A stretch of 64,000 nucleotides of DNA from Tetrapyrgos nigripes (GCA_013368315.1 JAACJM010000015.1:1-64000), one strand, 5' to 3'; positions 33,483 to 46,068 are shown, numbered from the stretch's first letter. Made by a program: numbers and translations. Notes: generated from the sequence alone by a model not told the origin.

Positions 33483-35327
33483 ATGTCCCCGCCCTCATCG
33501 TCGGCCAGTGGCCAGTCTACTCGCCGTCGCCATCATCGTCCCCGTACAAATCGCCCAAGCACCTGTCCATCCGCCGCTCTTTGGTCCCTCTTCACCACCG
33601 TCGTCGCCTCATCAACAGCCCGAGCTGTCCCTGCTCCCCCCGCTTTCCTCTGCCCCAGTCTCGATCCATCTTCATACAATGCCACTTCTTACCTTCAAGA
33701 CCGCGCAGTCTACCCTTCGTTACCCCAGCCTCCTCCCCAAACCCCTTCCCAATCCTCCAAAGGCAAGACCCGTCGACGGCGAATGCCCGTCATGTACAAG
33801 GAGGGAGACGACGGTCGTTGGAGAAAGGTCATGAAGTATACTCTCTATGGGTCTACAATATCGGTGGTGCGTGCTCCCATCTCAGTGTCTGCTGTCAACC
33901 GACTGACATACGTGTAGGCGGAATGTCACACTCCCACTCCCAGTATCCCTTCAGTCGACGACGCAATCTCAAACTCTGACATCACCCCCATACCCTCTCC
34001 ATCCGTAAACGACAGCATCTCGCCAGAGAGCGATATTCTCGACAGCCTTCCCAGTGGTTGGAAGCCACTTACCCATGAAGACCGCACAGCCCTCATCCTC
34101 ACAATATCGCTCGTCCTTGCTTTTTTTATCTGCATCTTCATCATCAGCTGTATATTATGGCGAAGAAGTCTTCGTCGTATGAAGGACATTGAACGAAGGG
34201 CTCTGAAGAAAAAATCACAATCAGAGGAAGAATTTGAGGTCATGGCTGAAAAGCAGTTGAAGTCGAAGAGAAAGTTGTGGGCTAGAGCAACGGCGGCTTG
34301 GAAAGCGAACGCTCGCTACACAGCCAGGCAGCGGAGAGGCAGGCGCAGAATAGTTTTGAACAGTGATGCTGCGTCCATCCGTAGTCAGCCTTCACGGGAT
34401 GTCGCTCAAGACAGCTCTTCTATATCCCGTTCCATGTCGCAACATCCATCCACCGAGTCGTTGACGTCTCAATGCTCAGTCGTTTTCATTCCACCAGAAG
34501 ATGCGACACCACAAAATCATGCTACCACATCCAATTCTCCTCCGGCCTATCTTCATCACTCACCTCTCTCTTCTCATACGTCAGACCAGTCCACTGCTCG
34601 GGGTTCTTCTTCCAAGTCACAGGAAGATTATCCCAGGCCTTACTCTCGAAACGGTCTGTCAGACCAGCAACCGAATGATGATCCGGAACTACCACGACCT
34701 TCTTACGCCCCACCTTCTCATGCTGCTCATGTAGCTACTGATGATAAGGCCGTCCTGGAGCAAATGAATCGTCTTGCCAGCGAGCCTCCTTCAGAGGATG
34801 GTTCTCTGGATTCATCTCGCTTGGAGAACGGAGGGTCTGCTCCTGTATGGTATGATGAACAATACGAAGATTTTGGTTCACCAGAAGCTTCTCAACAGCC
34901 TCCATCCTGTTCGGCCATCGCACCGAACCCCCCTTATTACCCCCTGTTACCGCCGCCACCTCCAACTGCCTCTACAGAAAAGGGCAAGATGCGGGAGTAC
35001 TACGACTTTGAGTACTCTTCCTCGTTCCACCATGATATTCTTACGGTGGATCCTGAACCGGGACCTAGTGCTCCGCCTTTTGAGTCCGTAGGAGATTCTG
35101 GACTTGCTCCCAGCGCACCCCCGCTTGGTGAAGACGAGTACATCGACGACTCTGGTCTCTCACCGAGTGCGCCTCCCTCAGAAGCTCTGCTCGACGCTGA
35201 GCCATCTGTGCCATCAACGGAAGCTTCTTCAGAGACTCGTATATCAGGGCCATCGTCTTTGTTATCGATACAGGCTGTCCAAGGCCCACCTACACAAGAC
35301 GGCACTCCGCCGGGATACCACTCGTAG
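33483..35327 (+). CDS. single-pass membrane protein with PSAP and PPxY motifs
   Basis: The start is MSPPSSSASGQSTRRRHH at 33483, a basic N-region before a modest hydrophobic segment (AALWSLFTTVVASS) that may be a signal or anchor. One intron at about 33869-33917 joins STISV to AECHTPTPSI. The main membrane helix is LILTISLVLAFFICIFIISCILW, followed by a strongly basic juxtamembrane segment (RRSLRRMKDIERRALKKK) that predicts a cytosolic C-tail. The tail is disordered and holds late-domain-like motifs: PPAY (SPPAYLHH), NPPYYP, GPSAPPFE, APSAPPLGE, SPSAPPSEA and a final TPPGYHS. PPxY recruits Nedd4/Rsp5-type ligases, PSAP recruits Vps23/TSG101. This suggests an adaptor for ubiquitination and multivesicular-body sorting. 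No homologous family was recognised. Confidence 0.68.
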
Positions 35328-35594
35328 CACTTGGTTGTTCTTTGACGTGGAATTGATATCATCGTTCTCAGGGTGGCTTCTTCATCTTCAAGGACTGTAA
35401 ATTTTATACTTATTACTCCTACTTGCAACATCAAATCATAATGGAATTGTAGATTTTGTAGCTTAACAAACTGTACGACGTACATATCTTGTGTTCACGG
35501 TAGTTGTACATTGCCTACCGGTCATAAAACTTTTAGGGGTCCGACGGTTATTCTCGAAGAGACGGAGGCCGAATTGCAAATTGCAATTGGCCTT

Positions 35595-36360
35595 CTCTAC
35601 GGTGTCCATGGAGGCCCAGATAGGTTTTTGAGCCAAAGGCTTGGGTCGAGCGCTAAGCCTACATACCTTTCAATTTCTACTGAATATATGTATAAACTCG
35701 GTGGATATTGCGTACGAATGCCACTCTAGACTTAATTCTTGCCCGAAGAAGCAAAAAAAGCAGCAGGGTCGGAGTGTTGAAGATATGCGGCTTTCCGGGA
35801 TTAGTATTGTCCGACCAACGCCGGCACAGAATGCTGCTGTAGAGAAAAACAACGCTGATGGAGTCTTTCTCCAGTAGCTCTTCCAATAATGAGCTACTTG
35901 AAGTATCCTTACCACTTCTATAAGAGCGCAAATCTCCTACTATCGTTTTTATTGAGATTTGAATCCTAGAACATAGAAATCTCAATAAAAACGATACAGA
36001 TGTCAACAGGAATCTCCCTTTGTCTTCGATAAATTGTCTTCGGAAAGCTATGTTTCACCAGGTCCAGAGTCTTCGTATATTTTTCTGACCGACGTCCTCG
36101 ACTGACAGTCCTTTGTGAGCTAATTGTGCGCGCAGAGACCCCCTAGTATTGAGGAAGCTCCTCGACATACGCCCACGTTTTCCGTTTTCGGAAGAAATGT
36201 AGGGAACTTTCGGGGAAACTTGGCTTTTAAACTTCATCCGCCGAGTTCATTTAACAAGAACTTCAGTGGGAAAGGAACTAAAATGAGTGCTTAGTACTTA
36301 GTGCTCGATCCCAAGCCTTTGGCTCAAAAACGTACCTGAGCCTCCATGAACACCGTACTT
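35595..36360. repeat. ~770 bp degenerate palindrome / foldback element
   Basis: The left arm (TCTACGGTGTCCATGGAGGC at 35596 and AGGTTTTTGAGCCAAAGGCT at 35622) matches the right arm in reverse complement (CCAAGCCTTTGGCTCAAAAA at 36311 and CCTCCATGAACACCGTA at 36341) with few mismatches. Similarity then extends inward in weaker form (TCC(A/G)CCGAGTT, TTCAGT). The centres of symmetry of the outer arms and the inner hairpin agree to within about 10 bases (about 35968-35978). Interior sequence is not coding. This fits a foldback transposon remnant or inverted duplication. Confidence 0.7.
35941..35996. repeat. perfect 20-bp inverted repeat, hairpin with 16-base loop
   Basis: TATCGTTTTTATTGAGATTT (35941-35960) is exactly repeated in inverted form as AAATCTCAATAAAAACGATA (35977-35996), with a loop GAATCCTAGAACATAG. 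It lies at the centre of the larger palindrome. No T-run follows it as in a bacterial terminator. Confidence 0.9.
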
Positions 36361-36959
36361 CTCCGCCCGATGGAAAACTTGTCAATTCTAACTCGAGTCT
36401 TGAAGTCAAGGCTTCGGCATATGTAAATATACCTCAGCATGATGAAAACGAGGTCGCGTTGGGGAGCGGATCGTCCCATCCTTCGGGTTGGATGACGCAT
36501 GGATAGAAAAGAACGGTAAGTAAGCACAAAGCGTAAATGCAAACTTGATGCAACCGATAAGCACATTTGAGTCAAAGGCTCTTGCAATGATTTGATTTGC
36601 TACTACATAAGTAAACACACTAATTTTTGTCGTTGCAGAAATGGCCTATTTCAAGAACTTGTTCCCAAGAGTCAAACTCATCCGGATTTTTTGAGACCCA
36701 CCAGAATACATCTAGAGAACAATTATGACGCAGTACGCCACCATGGCTCTCATTTTTCACTAACTCCGCTTTCGCATTCCATTCTTATTTTGATGGAGGA
36801 GCCAGCTGATGTTTGCCGTGGCAGAAATGGTCTATTAGAGAAAAATAGGAAAGCAGGATCAATTGTATTGAAGAGAGATTAGATTTCCACGTGCTCTTTC
36901 GAGAGAAAAGTTGCAGTGTGCACCTCGGCGCTCTTCTTGTTCTGCTTCAACCAAAAACT

Positions 36960-39506
36960 ATGGGCAAATCTCAGAAGAAGAAAGCAATGCGAAGGCATAA
37001 CCCTGTCAGGGTACCAGATTCTCATCTACCCAGAGGTCTCTCGTCTGCGTCCTCAACCTCTTCAAAATCCGAAGCTATCCTTCCCATAATCCAAAAGGTA
37101 GTTTTGTCTGCCTGTCGGTATATTTCTTATCACCTTACCGGATCGTCCTCGAGACTAGATGGAAAGTGCGGATGCTACAGAACGGAAATGGGCTTGTGCT
37201 GCAGTTTCCAATCTGATACAAAACGATCCATCGACTCGTCGGTTACTTCAAGGGAAAAATATTGTGGGGGCTCTGATCACTAGGTTAACGGATAGTGAGG
37301 AAGAAGTGATGGTTGAGGCTATGGGTGCTTTAAGGTGCGCCTGTTTTGAGCCCGATTCTACTGGGAAAGATTCATTCTGTACACAGGAACTTATGCATTG
37401 ACGGAGGATACGACATATGTGCAGAGATGTACAATAAAAATATTCTGACTCCTCTGAAAACCTTTGTACCTAAGGTGCGCGAATTTTACTCTGATTAATG
37501 TGTAACTTACCTTCCAATCTGTAGATATCAGAGGTACTTTCCCAATATCTCGAAAATCCCAAAACAGCCCCGGAGAATGCGCAGAAATTGATGTACGAGT
37601 TTGCGGACAATGTCATCACGACTCTATGGTGTCTATCGTAAGTGTCAATGAGGTTCTCTCACAAGAAAAAACTGAGTCGGCTTTACCAGAGAAACGTCCA
37701 ACAAAGCCTTGAATGCGATCAACAATATCAATCTTATCCCTTTCCTCATGTCTTTCTTGGCGGCACGGGAAAAGTTACCTTTAGCCCCAGTCGTTGCTGC
37801 TGGTATGTATGATTCACTGAAGACTAGAAATCCTCTGATCTTTATTTATTGTCAGCACAGTGCTTATATGTTCTGACCGACGATAACGACCCGGCAATTA
37901 GGTCTGTAAGAACTGATGCAGGATATATTTCCTGCCTTGTCTCGATGACTCGACTGAACGAAAATGCTCCCAATGTCAATGGCAAAGCCAAGGATCCGAA
38001 CGATTACAGGGTAATCACATTACAGGTTCTGGTGTCTGGTAAGAGCTCTTGAAGGAATTTTGTTCAGTTTCTCAAGTATGTTTCTGTACGCCAGGTATCT
38101 TGCGCAATATTTCTCCTCTTCCTCCTCCAACGCCAGCTTCCTTCATCGACATCGACAAGGAAATAGTGCTACCCCTCCTCCAACCGATCATTTCATCAAT
38201 AAACTTGTCAGAGGTTGCGAGCAATGTTCAACAATTTGTGGATGCGCAGGCTTCAGAACCACAGATCGAAAAGCTATCTCTCAAGCATACACCCAAGACA
38301 GACCACAAGTCTCAGTACGAGCTGGAGCTCGAGCAGTTGGAAGGGAGATTACGAACTGTGCAGCTGGCATTGGAAATTCTTACTGGAGCCTGTGCAACCC
38401 TTCCAGACCCCTCTCCGGCTTCTGCTGAAGACGAGACAGATGAAGCTGTCGATGGAATGGAAGATGACGAGAATGAAGGTAAATGTCTCTACGAAACTCA
38501 AAATGGTGGTTCTAGCTGATGGGTTTTACCAGTTTTCGATGACATGGACGTTGAGATGTCGACAGACAAAGACCCTGACTCTGCTCAAAGGACGTCTCTA
38601 TTACCTCCTTTTGTACCAGCACTGCTGGCACTCACTCATCCGAATGCATTATCGTTTCCTCCGTTAGCGGCTCCCTCATCTCATCCTCCAACGACATCAG
38701 CCCTAAGTGCTATACATATTGGGGCTATGGAATGTCTGAACAATATTTTCCTTTCATTGGCAACATCACCGAACCCAGCTATTTCTGCTGACAAGGAAGC
38801 CGGTTCGAAAATATGGAATGAGTTATGGGTCGCTCTTGGAGCGGTGGGTACCGAAGGAGGTTTGGGCCAGGAAAAGAGGAAGCAGATATGGGAAGTGGCT
38901 GTTGGCGTGCTGTGGGGAGTAGGCACGGTTTGGAAAGGTTCTGTGGTAGGTTTCCTGACCTGGTTAACAAGGTTATGTTCTCACTGGTGTCATTCAGACA
39001 GCATCAGAAAATCAAATCAAAGTTTTGATGCAATTTTGCGATACTAGCACTGATGAGAAACTAAGAGTGCAGTGCATTGGTGCCCTTGAGTGCCTCGCGC
39101 AGTATCAGGACTCTATTGAAGATAATCTGGTGTGTCTAATTATTTACTCTCACATTAGACTTTCGTACCTTGTTCTCAACCACCGTGCTTTTCTTAGCTT
39201 ATTGCAAAGTACCTGATATCTCTGCTTCCCACTGCGGCAACGCCTTCTCCAGTCGGGACTGAACCAATGATACAAGCAGCTTCTGCCCTTATTGACATAT
39301 ATTCTGACGAATCAATGCCCTACGATATCAACTTCCGCCGAGAAGGATTCTTACAGGTTCTGGCTTCAAGTGTGGAAGGTGTGAGGAAGGCGGTCAAGGG
39401 TATTGATAGGCATAAGGAGGGCGGTAGGGATCTTCGCCGTCGAGGTGACGAGGTTCGCGAAAACCTGGTAGATTTCGTTCAGTACAGAAGGAATCTTCGG
39501 TTGTAA
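36960..39506 (+). CDS. SYO1: Syo1/HEATR3-type ARM-repeat protein
   Basis: The start ATG is at 36960: MGKSQKKKAMRRHNPVRVPD is the typical Syo1 N-terminus with its basic nuclear-import segment. ARM/HEAT repeats follow: RKWACAAVSNLIQNDPSTRR, NIVGALITRLTDSEEEVMVE, AMGALRNLCIDGGYD, and more downstream (GAMECLNNIFLSLATSPN, KLRVQCIGALECLAQYQD). An acidic loop lies at about the middle (SAEDETDEAVDGMEDDENE), matching the Syo1 acidic insertion. Around nine introns split about 690 residues. Syo1 (symportin) carries Rpl5 and Rpl11 together to the nucleus via Kap104 and helps build the 5S RNP. The gene adds to the ribosome-assembly theme of the window. Exon borders near 38040-38100 and 39120-39200 are less certain. 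Confidence 0.9.
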
Positions 39507-39706
39507 AACAGGTTCTTCATGAGTGGACACAAAAGTACTTTTACGAAGATCTTGCTTGTATTTGATTGGACGAATTTAGGGCGCTCGGAAAGCGCTAACA
39601 CTTCCAGCTGCAGCTCTCCTTCGTTCCGGACCCACAAAGGTGACGCGTGCCTAAATTATGCTTTCCTCATATAGTACTATACCGGCATCTCTAGAGACAC
39701 CAAGTC

Positions 39707-40297
39707 ATGGCACCATCGATTGTTCATACTGAAGACGCAAATCCTGTTCTGCCTGTCTTCTGTAGGTCATCATGAAGTCGCCACTATCTTGTAAACAGTA
39801 CTCATCTAGAGCGCCCCAACGTAGCTCAAGCTGTGATTTCAAGGGGGTATGTCTATGTGTCCGGAAACATTGGATGCGATAAGAACTTCAAGCTCGTTGA
39901 AGGTGGAATCAAGGCTGAGACGGTATGTCATCGACACTTCTTCCAACTCGCCGATTGGAGTGGCAAGATTGACTTGTTTTTCGTGGGCAGCGAACAGCTT
40001 TAGAAAACATCGCAGTCGTTCTGAAAGCCGCTGGATCTGGGTTGGAACATATCGTCAAGGCCAACATTTATTTGACAGATATGGCTCGTGATTTTGCGCC
40101 GATGAACGAAGTATACGCAGAGGTAGGAACACAAAGTTGTTTTATCCTGCTGGGAACCTGGGACTGATCGAGTTATCGTTCAGTTCTTCGAAAAGGGCAA
40201 AATGCCTGCCCGTACTTGCGTCGGGGTCGCCAAGCTTCCGTTCACTGCAGTCTTTGAGATGGAATGCATGGCTGAAATACCGGGTGGAAGCGATTAG
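39707..40297 (+). CDS. RidA/YjgF-family imine deaminase
   Basis: The ATG at 39707 gives [18 protein letters not shown]. Further exons give [20 protein letters not shown], then [41 protein letters not shown] and [39 protein letters not shown] with TAG at 40295-40297. The [10 protein letters not shown] arginine is the RidA active-site Arg. These proteins hydrolyse reactive enamines/imines from PLP enzymes such as threonine dehydratase. The first intron is not clean: the expected frame (..SKAPQ.V..YSQAVIS) is not obtained by a standard GT-AG splice, and the best reading (..[18 protein letters not shown]) uses a GTCATC donor. See finding. The rest is standard. Confidence 0.85.
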
Positions 40298-40394
40298 CTT
40301 GAAGGCATGTACTAAACGAACACGACGAAACACATGTACACTTGGACGGTTCTTCTACTATTGTACAACTGTTCGATATCTACCGAGAAAGCTT

Positions 40395-41952
40395 TTACTC
40401 GTCTTCTTGCACAATGCTTTGATGCTATAAATATGTTCAATGTCGTGACGAATTGCAAAGACAGCAACAGTACTACTCACTTTCTTACTATCGAAAGGGT
40501 CCAAGCCAGCAGCAACGCGGGATCCGGCAATGATTCCACTCCAGTCTAAGGTTTCGACACTCTGTTTTCCTTCTAATTTCTGAGTAGTATGAATGGCGCG
40601 GGCTGTAATGAGGTGCTGGTGAGCTACATCAATCGCAGGCATGGGACTGTTGTATGTTGCTGTCAGGCGACGGATATGACTGATCGCATAGCGTATATCT
40701 CAGCTCTGATGAAAGGACTGGAGGAGTAGTACCACGTACGTTGCGTCCTTGATACCACCATCGATGGCAAACCCGATAGAACCGTCAAAGTTGTCATTCG
40801 CCATCCTGTCTGAGTATGCCATCAGGCTGTATGAACAGAAGTTCAGATACGAAGTCGAGTGCCACGCCGAGCTTCGCTGCTCACCCTGGGGCAGGGAAGA
40901 TGTCTGAAAATAATTCGGTAAAGACTCTTTAGAGCAGACGTGGAAATGACGACACACCTTTCACCAGTTCATTTACTCGGTCAGCTTCAATCCCGGCCTT
41001 TTCGCCAAGGGTGTACGCTTCTCCGAATACTTCAATGGCTCCCAAAATCATGGAATTCCCAATGAGCTTGAAAGTTGGGGCTACAGATCACATAAAATCA
41101 GTCATTTGTTGCACAGATAGTCACGACGGAATTCGACCTTTCTCAACGTTCTCTCCTACATCTATAACCTTCCGGCCCATAGAGGGTACCAGAAGATAAG
41201 CCAACTCTTTCTTAGAGCGGTAGTCTCCGCTCATGATCTATGACTGTGGGTGGAAGTCAACGCCAGAAGGAAAGGGATACTCACAATGACTAGCTGAGCT
41301 TTGTCGGCAACAGAGGGCGTACCGAAAACAGGAGCAGTCACAAAGTGTACATGACGTATTTGAGATAAGAGGCCGTCCAGTTCGCCTAGAGTGATAAGAT
41401 TTCCAGAGATTGAGGATAATCCAGTTAGGATGTAAAGTACCTGCGAGATGCGGAAAGATCTGTCAATAGGTTAGACAGTTCTTAAGGCCGTACTGATAGA
41501 ATGAGACCAACGGTGCTGGTTTCAACAAATATCTTATTCTTGACTGGAGGCGATTGCTGAAAAGAACAGCTTCACAATTGGCATTCAAGTTGGAAACAAG
41601 TATTTTCCCATACTGTAAGAATCTTCAAGAACTGGTCGTAGATACTCTTCACGACCTCATCGTTGGCCAGATTGGTGATGATGACCTCGCACGAGTTGAC
41701 GATTTCCTCGATGCTCTGCGTAATACGAACGCGTTCTTCTCCGAGTTCTTTTACCAATTTCTGCGGTTTCTCGGCGGATCTGTTCCAGAGTAGCAGAGGT
41801 GCATGAGCGAAGCCGGGGATCACACGACGATTGGCGAGGTTTCTGGCCATGAAATAACCCATGGCACCAATCCCTACGAACCCTATCTGTGAGGGATGAA
41901 GGCCTGGGGTATTTGGCCGAGAGTAGGGGAGATTTGTCTGCAGATGGTCCAT
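40395..41952 (-). CDS. 3-hydroxyisobutyrate dehydrogenase-like enzyme
   Basis: The start at 41952 gives MDHLQTNLPYSRPNTPGLHP and then QIGFVGIGAMGYFMARNLAN, a Rossmann GxGxxG motif (GIGAMG). Further in: LLLWNRSAEKPQKLVKELGE and EVIITNLANDEVVKSIYDQ. Later exons give the C-terminal helical domain with IDVAHQHLITARAIHTTQKL, ending DWSGIIAGSRVAAGLDPFDSKK and a short last exon HQSIVQEDE with a TAA at 40395-40397. The family oxidises beta-hydroxyacids with NAD(P)+ (3-hydroxyisobutyrate in valine catabolism, tartronate semialdehyde, 6-phosphogluconate); the substrate here is not settled. About seven introns. It is convergent with the RidA gene, whose substrates come from amino-acid breakdown, but I infer no functional link. 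Confidence 0.82.
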
Positions 41953-42115
41953 GGCCGTGAAAGAGACGGATACCGGAAACTAATAGTAAAGGACGTCATG
42001 GTAAAACGTGACCTACTACCAAACTTGCCTTCCCGACCAGCTTGCGGCACAGTAAAGGGCTCGATGTCCTTTGCCTACTGATTCCCACCAATCTCTCATT
42101 TCGACCTCCATCGTG

Positions 42116-45100
42116 ATGTCAACGCCCCAGGCTTTCCATCCCTACCAGCAGAACAAAGGCCCTCTCGCTCCGGGACAATCCATCTCCGTTAACAAGTACA
42201 CCGTTCAAGTCGAACGCTACCTCTCACAAGGTACGAGGGCGGTAGCTATGCTATGGACGAGCTCTTATTCTTCGTTCAGGTGGATTTGCTCATGTCTATC
42301 TCGTCCGGACGGCGACGCCCGTGTACAACACCACACATCATGTTCTCAAACGAATCGCTGTTGCCAACGAGGCCATGTTGACTGCCGTAAAGAAGGAGGT
42401 GGATATTATGGTATGCATACGTTAATTGCTCGATGTTGTCCCATTGAAATCTCATTCCAGAGGCTGCTGAAAGGCCATCCAAACATCGTGCATCTGATAG
42501 ATGCTGCTTGGCATAGAATGTCCAATGGCTTATACGAAGTGTTTATACTGATGGAATTCTGCCAAGGTACGTCGCCACCGTACCCTACATGTTCTCTGCC
42601 TTACACATCACGTAGGTGGTGGAATAATCGACATGATGAATCGCAGGCTGAGGGAGCGTTTGACGGAGGCAGAGATCCTGCAGATATTCGTTGATGTTTG
42701 CGAGGGAGTCGCGCATATGCACAATTCACGGCCACCACTACTGCATCGAGATCTCAAGGTCGAGAATATACTTCAATCATCCCCCACTTCCTACAAACTG
42801 TGCGACTTTGGTTCAGCTACCACAGTTTCTCCCAGACCTCCGTCAAATATGCAGGAGATTCGGCTCTTAGAGGATGACCTCAATAGACACACCACGCTGC
42901 AATACCGCGCTCCTGAGATGGTGGACGTGCATTTGCGGAGACCTATAGACGAGAAGAGTGACGTATGGGCGCTTGGAGTGCTACTCTACAAGCTATGTTA
43001 CTATACAACCCCCTTTGAGGAGCATGGACCACTGGCAATCCTCAATGTGCAGTATAGAATTCCTCCGTACCCTGTCTATTCCCCACAGATGAACGGACTC
43101 ATTGGTGCGCCTTCATCGAAATATGTAGTGTATAACATACTGACCCAACCCCTCAGGTATGATGCTTCGTGAACATGGAACTCAGCGCCCTAGTGTTTTT
43201 GAGCTCTTAGCTCATGTCCATACCCTTCGAGGAACTAAATCGCGCTTTCATTACACCATCCCCACTCCACAACCACTTTCTCCTCGCCAATCCTCATTCA
43301 AACCGGCGCCTTCACCCAATCATCTGGAGAGCACGATATCTTATCGCCAAGCACCATCAATGGCGTCCAATGTGGGCACAAACGTCAAGTCGCCTGTTAA
43401 TGCAGGCATACAGGCAAGAGATAAAGTTTTGGAGGCCATAGCGCCCATGAGAAGGGGCCGACCGACTGCGAACAAAGAGTCTTCCCTTTCTCGACCGGCC
43501 AGTCCGGACAGAAATACGCCTGATTCTCGAAGCAAGCAAAAGAACTGGCTTGATGACGAGGAACAAGCATGGGAGGCTATCGCTTCGAAGGGCTCTGGTA
43601 AAGCAGGCAAACCGTCGGACGATGCATGGGCTTTACCTTCCGACAACAAAGCGGGAAAGAAAGCGGGCGATCAGAGTTTTGGTGATGACTTTGGAGAACA
43701 GCTATGGAAGGCTCCTAATCCAAATGCTGAGCGCAAAGGAGGGACACCTTCAGCAGCGGCGTCTGAAACATCTGTCAAATCTCAACCTGCGCGTCCACCA
43801 CTAACCACGCGCATTAGTGATCAGCCTCTCACGAAACCAATGTCCATTACTCGTACAAAGGACAAGGACGCTTTCGATGGGCTGGGGCTTTTTTCGAATG
43901 AAAAACCGGCTCCCACCTTAGCTGAGGCCAGAAAATTGAGGACAGGGTTAGCGCTGATGTCGCCCAGTACTTCAAACGCAAACTCATCCTTATGGAATGA
44001 GAGCGGCAAACCGTCTTCCTCTAGACCCCCATATTCAACACAAAGCCAGACACTGGCTCTGCCTCCCGCGCCTCCTCTGCAACCCTCTTCCTCTGGTTCA
44101 TCTTGGAGCTCTCAGCCACCTACTTCCCGTCCGAGCTCCTCGCAACAGACACCATCTGCCTCTGCCGAAACCAGATTCCCTTCATTGGAGGAACTAGATG
44201 CCACCTTCTCCTCAGGTTCCAGCCCTGCACATTTACCTGTATCTACAAAAGCAGGACCTCATGCTGCAAGCCAGCCTTCACTTAGCAAGGCATCTGAGGT
44301 GCAGACTCAACATAGCAACACGAGTTTCGTTGCTGGCAGGTCTTCCCGGCTCGGTCTGCCTTCTGGTTCCTCCGGGACTGATGGTACTAGGTCTGAGCAA
44401 ATAACAGGGATCGCGATGCGTGGGGGTGCCAGTACCCCAGGCCCTATTCCTACAAGCTCAAATGACCATTCTGACCGTCCCTCACTTGCTAGGGGCTCTT
44501 CGATACGAAGACATCGCAGCTCACTGACGATGAAGCAAACTTCCCCGCAGATGGAGACTTCGCCGACACCTACAACCCGTGCCTATAATCAGGAGTCCTC
44601 ATCCACGTCTACTCAACGAGATTGGCTGACTGGAGATGACAATATATCTGAGGTGCCGCCACCATCCCCCAGGTCGACTAACGGGCCTGTGCTACGCGAC
44701 TCTCCAAGTAAACGAGCTTCCTTCATACAAAAGAGTACGATTCAATACCAGAAGGCAGTTCCAGTTACTCATGATCGTGCACCTTCCCCCTCACGAGCCA
44801 GTCACATTCTGACCATTCCGAATTCGGCAACGTCAGCAGAACCTGATTCCCCATCCACACGTTTTCATCGAGTATTTCCAGAGCTTGATACAACTGTGGA
44901 ACCTTCCAAATCACTTATTGATAACCGGAGTCCGACAGATACCAAAGCCGTCTCAGCAAGTAAAAGGTATCAGGAACCAGTGTCGAGTGGTGATGAAGAG
45001 GGACCGGAAGAGGCCAGTGGCAAATATATTCCTTCTGCCACAAACCAGGACTCTCGCAAATCTCGCCAGAAAGGGCATAAAGGGAGACAGAGTTCAGTCC

Positions 45101-46068
45101 ATGACTTGGTTGATTTGTGGGGCGGGGGAGTCACGAAAGAGAAAGAAACAGCTAGGTCAACGATCACTCCGGCTCCCAATCCCATCGTTCTAGATAAACG
45201 CCGTTCTTTGGCTGCTCCGCCTTCCCCCAGAAAAAATTCTCTTTCTCCACACCACTCTCCAACCTACCTGGAAACACCTTCGACGGTCTCATCTCCTCCT
45301 CTCGCAAGTCCAACCTCATCTACCTCATCTCGTTCTCGTCCTCAGTCCATGTTTCTGTTCCCGTCGAAAGGTGGCGATCATTCTATCTCTCCTCCTGCAT
45401 CCAACTCGATGGAACTGCGTTCGCCTACCTCTTCTAGTTTGCTACCACCAGCCGATCCTCAGCCTCGAAGAACCACTCGTAGAACATCGATTAGTGACAT
45501 GGTCCAGCGGTATGAAACAATTGATGCCACAGCGCGTGGATCTACACCGAAGCCTGCTGCAGTCCGAGTCAGTAATCTGCCAACGCCCGATAACTTGCCA
45601 CCTCGCTCTCCTGCGATAAGACGGGGGTATTCCAATGGGAAACCGCCTTCATTACTTGATGACTCTGTCGAAGAAAAGCAAACAATGTCTCAAGTCCGTT
45701 CTGTATCATCGAGCATTCCAAAGTCTTCGATATCAGGATTGCCCAGAAAGGCATCACCTGCTCCTTCTGAATCAGATAAAACTCAGGAAGGAGAACCTCC
45801 AGCTAGATTGCGGCAGCCATCTACCAAATTCGAATCTACCACACCATTCCCTTCACAGAAACCAGTTACAGAGGACATACGAAATCCACAAGATACCCGT
45901 TCACCCTCTCCAGAACGCCCTTATCAAGGCGTAGGACGGTTAATTGACCAATGGCAACGTAAAACCGCCGAAACGGAGGCTACCAGGACACCTGTACCTG
46001 CTAAACGAGGTGGAGGATTTGTAGCTAAGCGGGCTGGCATTGTTAATACTGGGACTAGTAACAAGTAG
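42116..46068 (+). CDS. NAK/Ark-family serine-threonine kinase
   Basis: The start is MSTPQAFHPYQQNKGPLAPG at 42116. The kinase domain is spliced from several exons: YLSQG/GFAHVYLVRT (glycine loop), HHVLKRIAVANEAML (Lys), AVKKEVDIM/RLLKGHPNIV, PLLHRDLKVENILQS (catalytic loop), YKLCDFGSAT (DFG), TTLQYRAPEMVDVHLRRPID and KSDVWALGVLLYKLCYYTTPF. The APEM..R.I.EKSDVWALG signature and the DFGSAT are typical of Ark1/Prk1/Akl1 and AAK1/GAK. The long C-terminal region of about 900 residues is Ser/Pro-rich and disordered. It holds several SP and proline motifs for adaptor or SH3 binding. These kinases phosphorylate endocytic adaptors and actin-patch proteins such as Pan1. Total is about 1,200 residues. 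Confidence 0.9.

Larger units (their letters stand above)
35328..36959. other. gene-free interval with palindrome
   Basis: About 1.6 kb. The centre is the palindromic element at 35595-36360. A related 23-base word (TGYCGTKGCAGAAATGGYCT) recurs at about 36628 and 36814. No coding frame was accepted. Confidence 0.55.
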
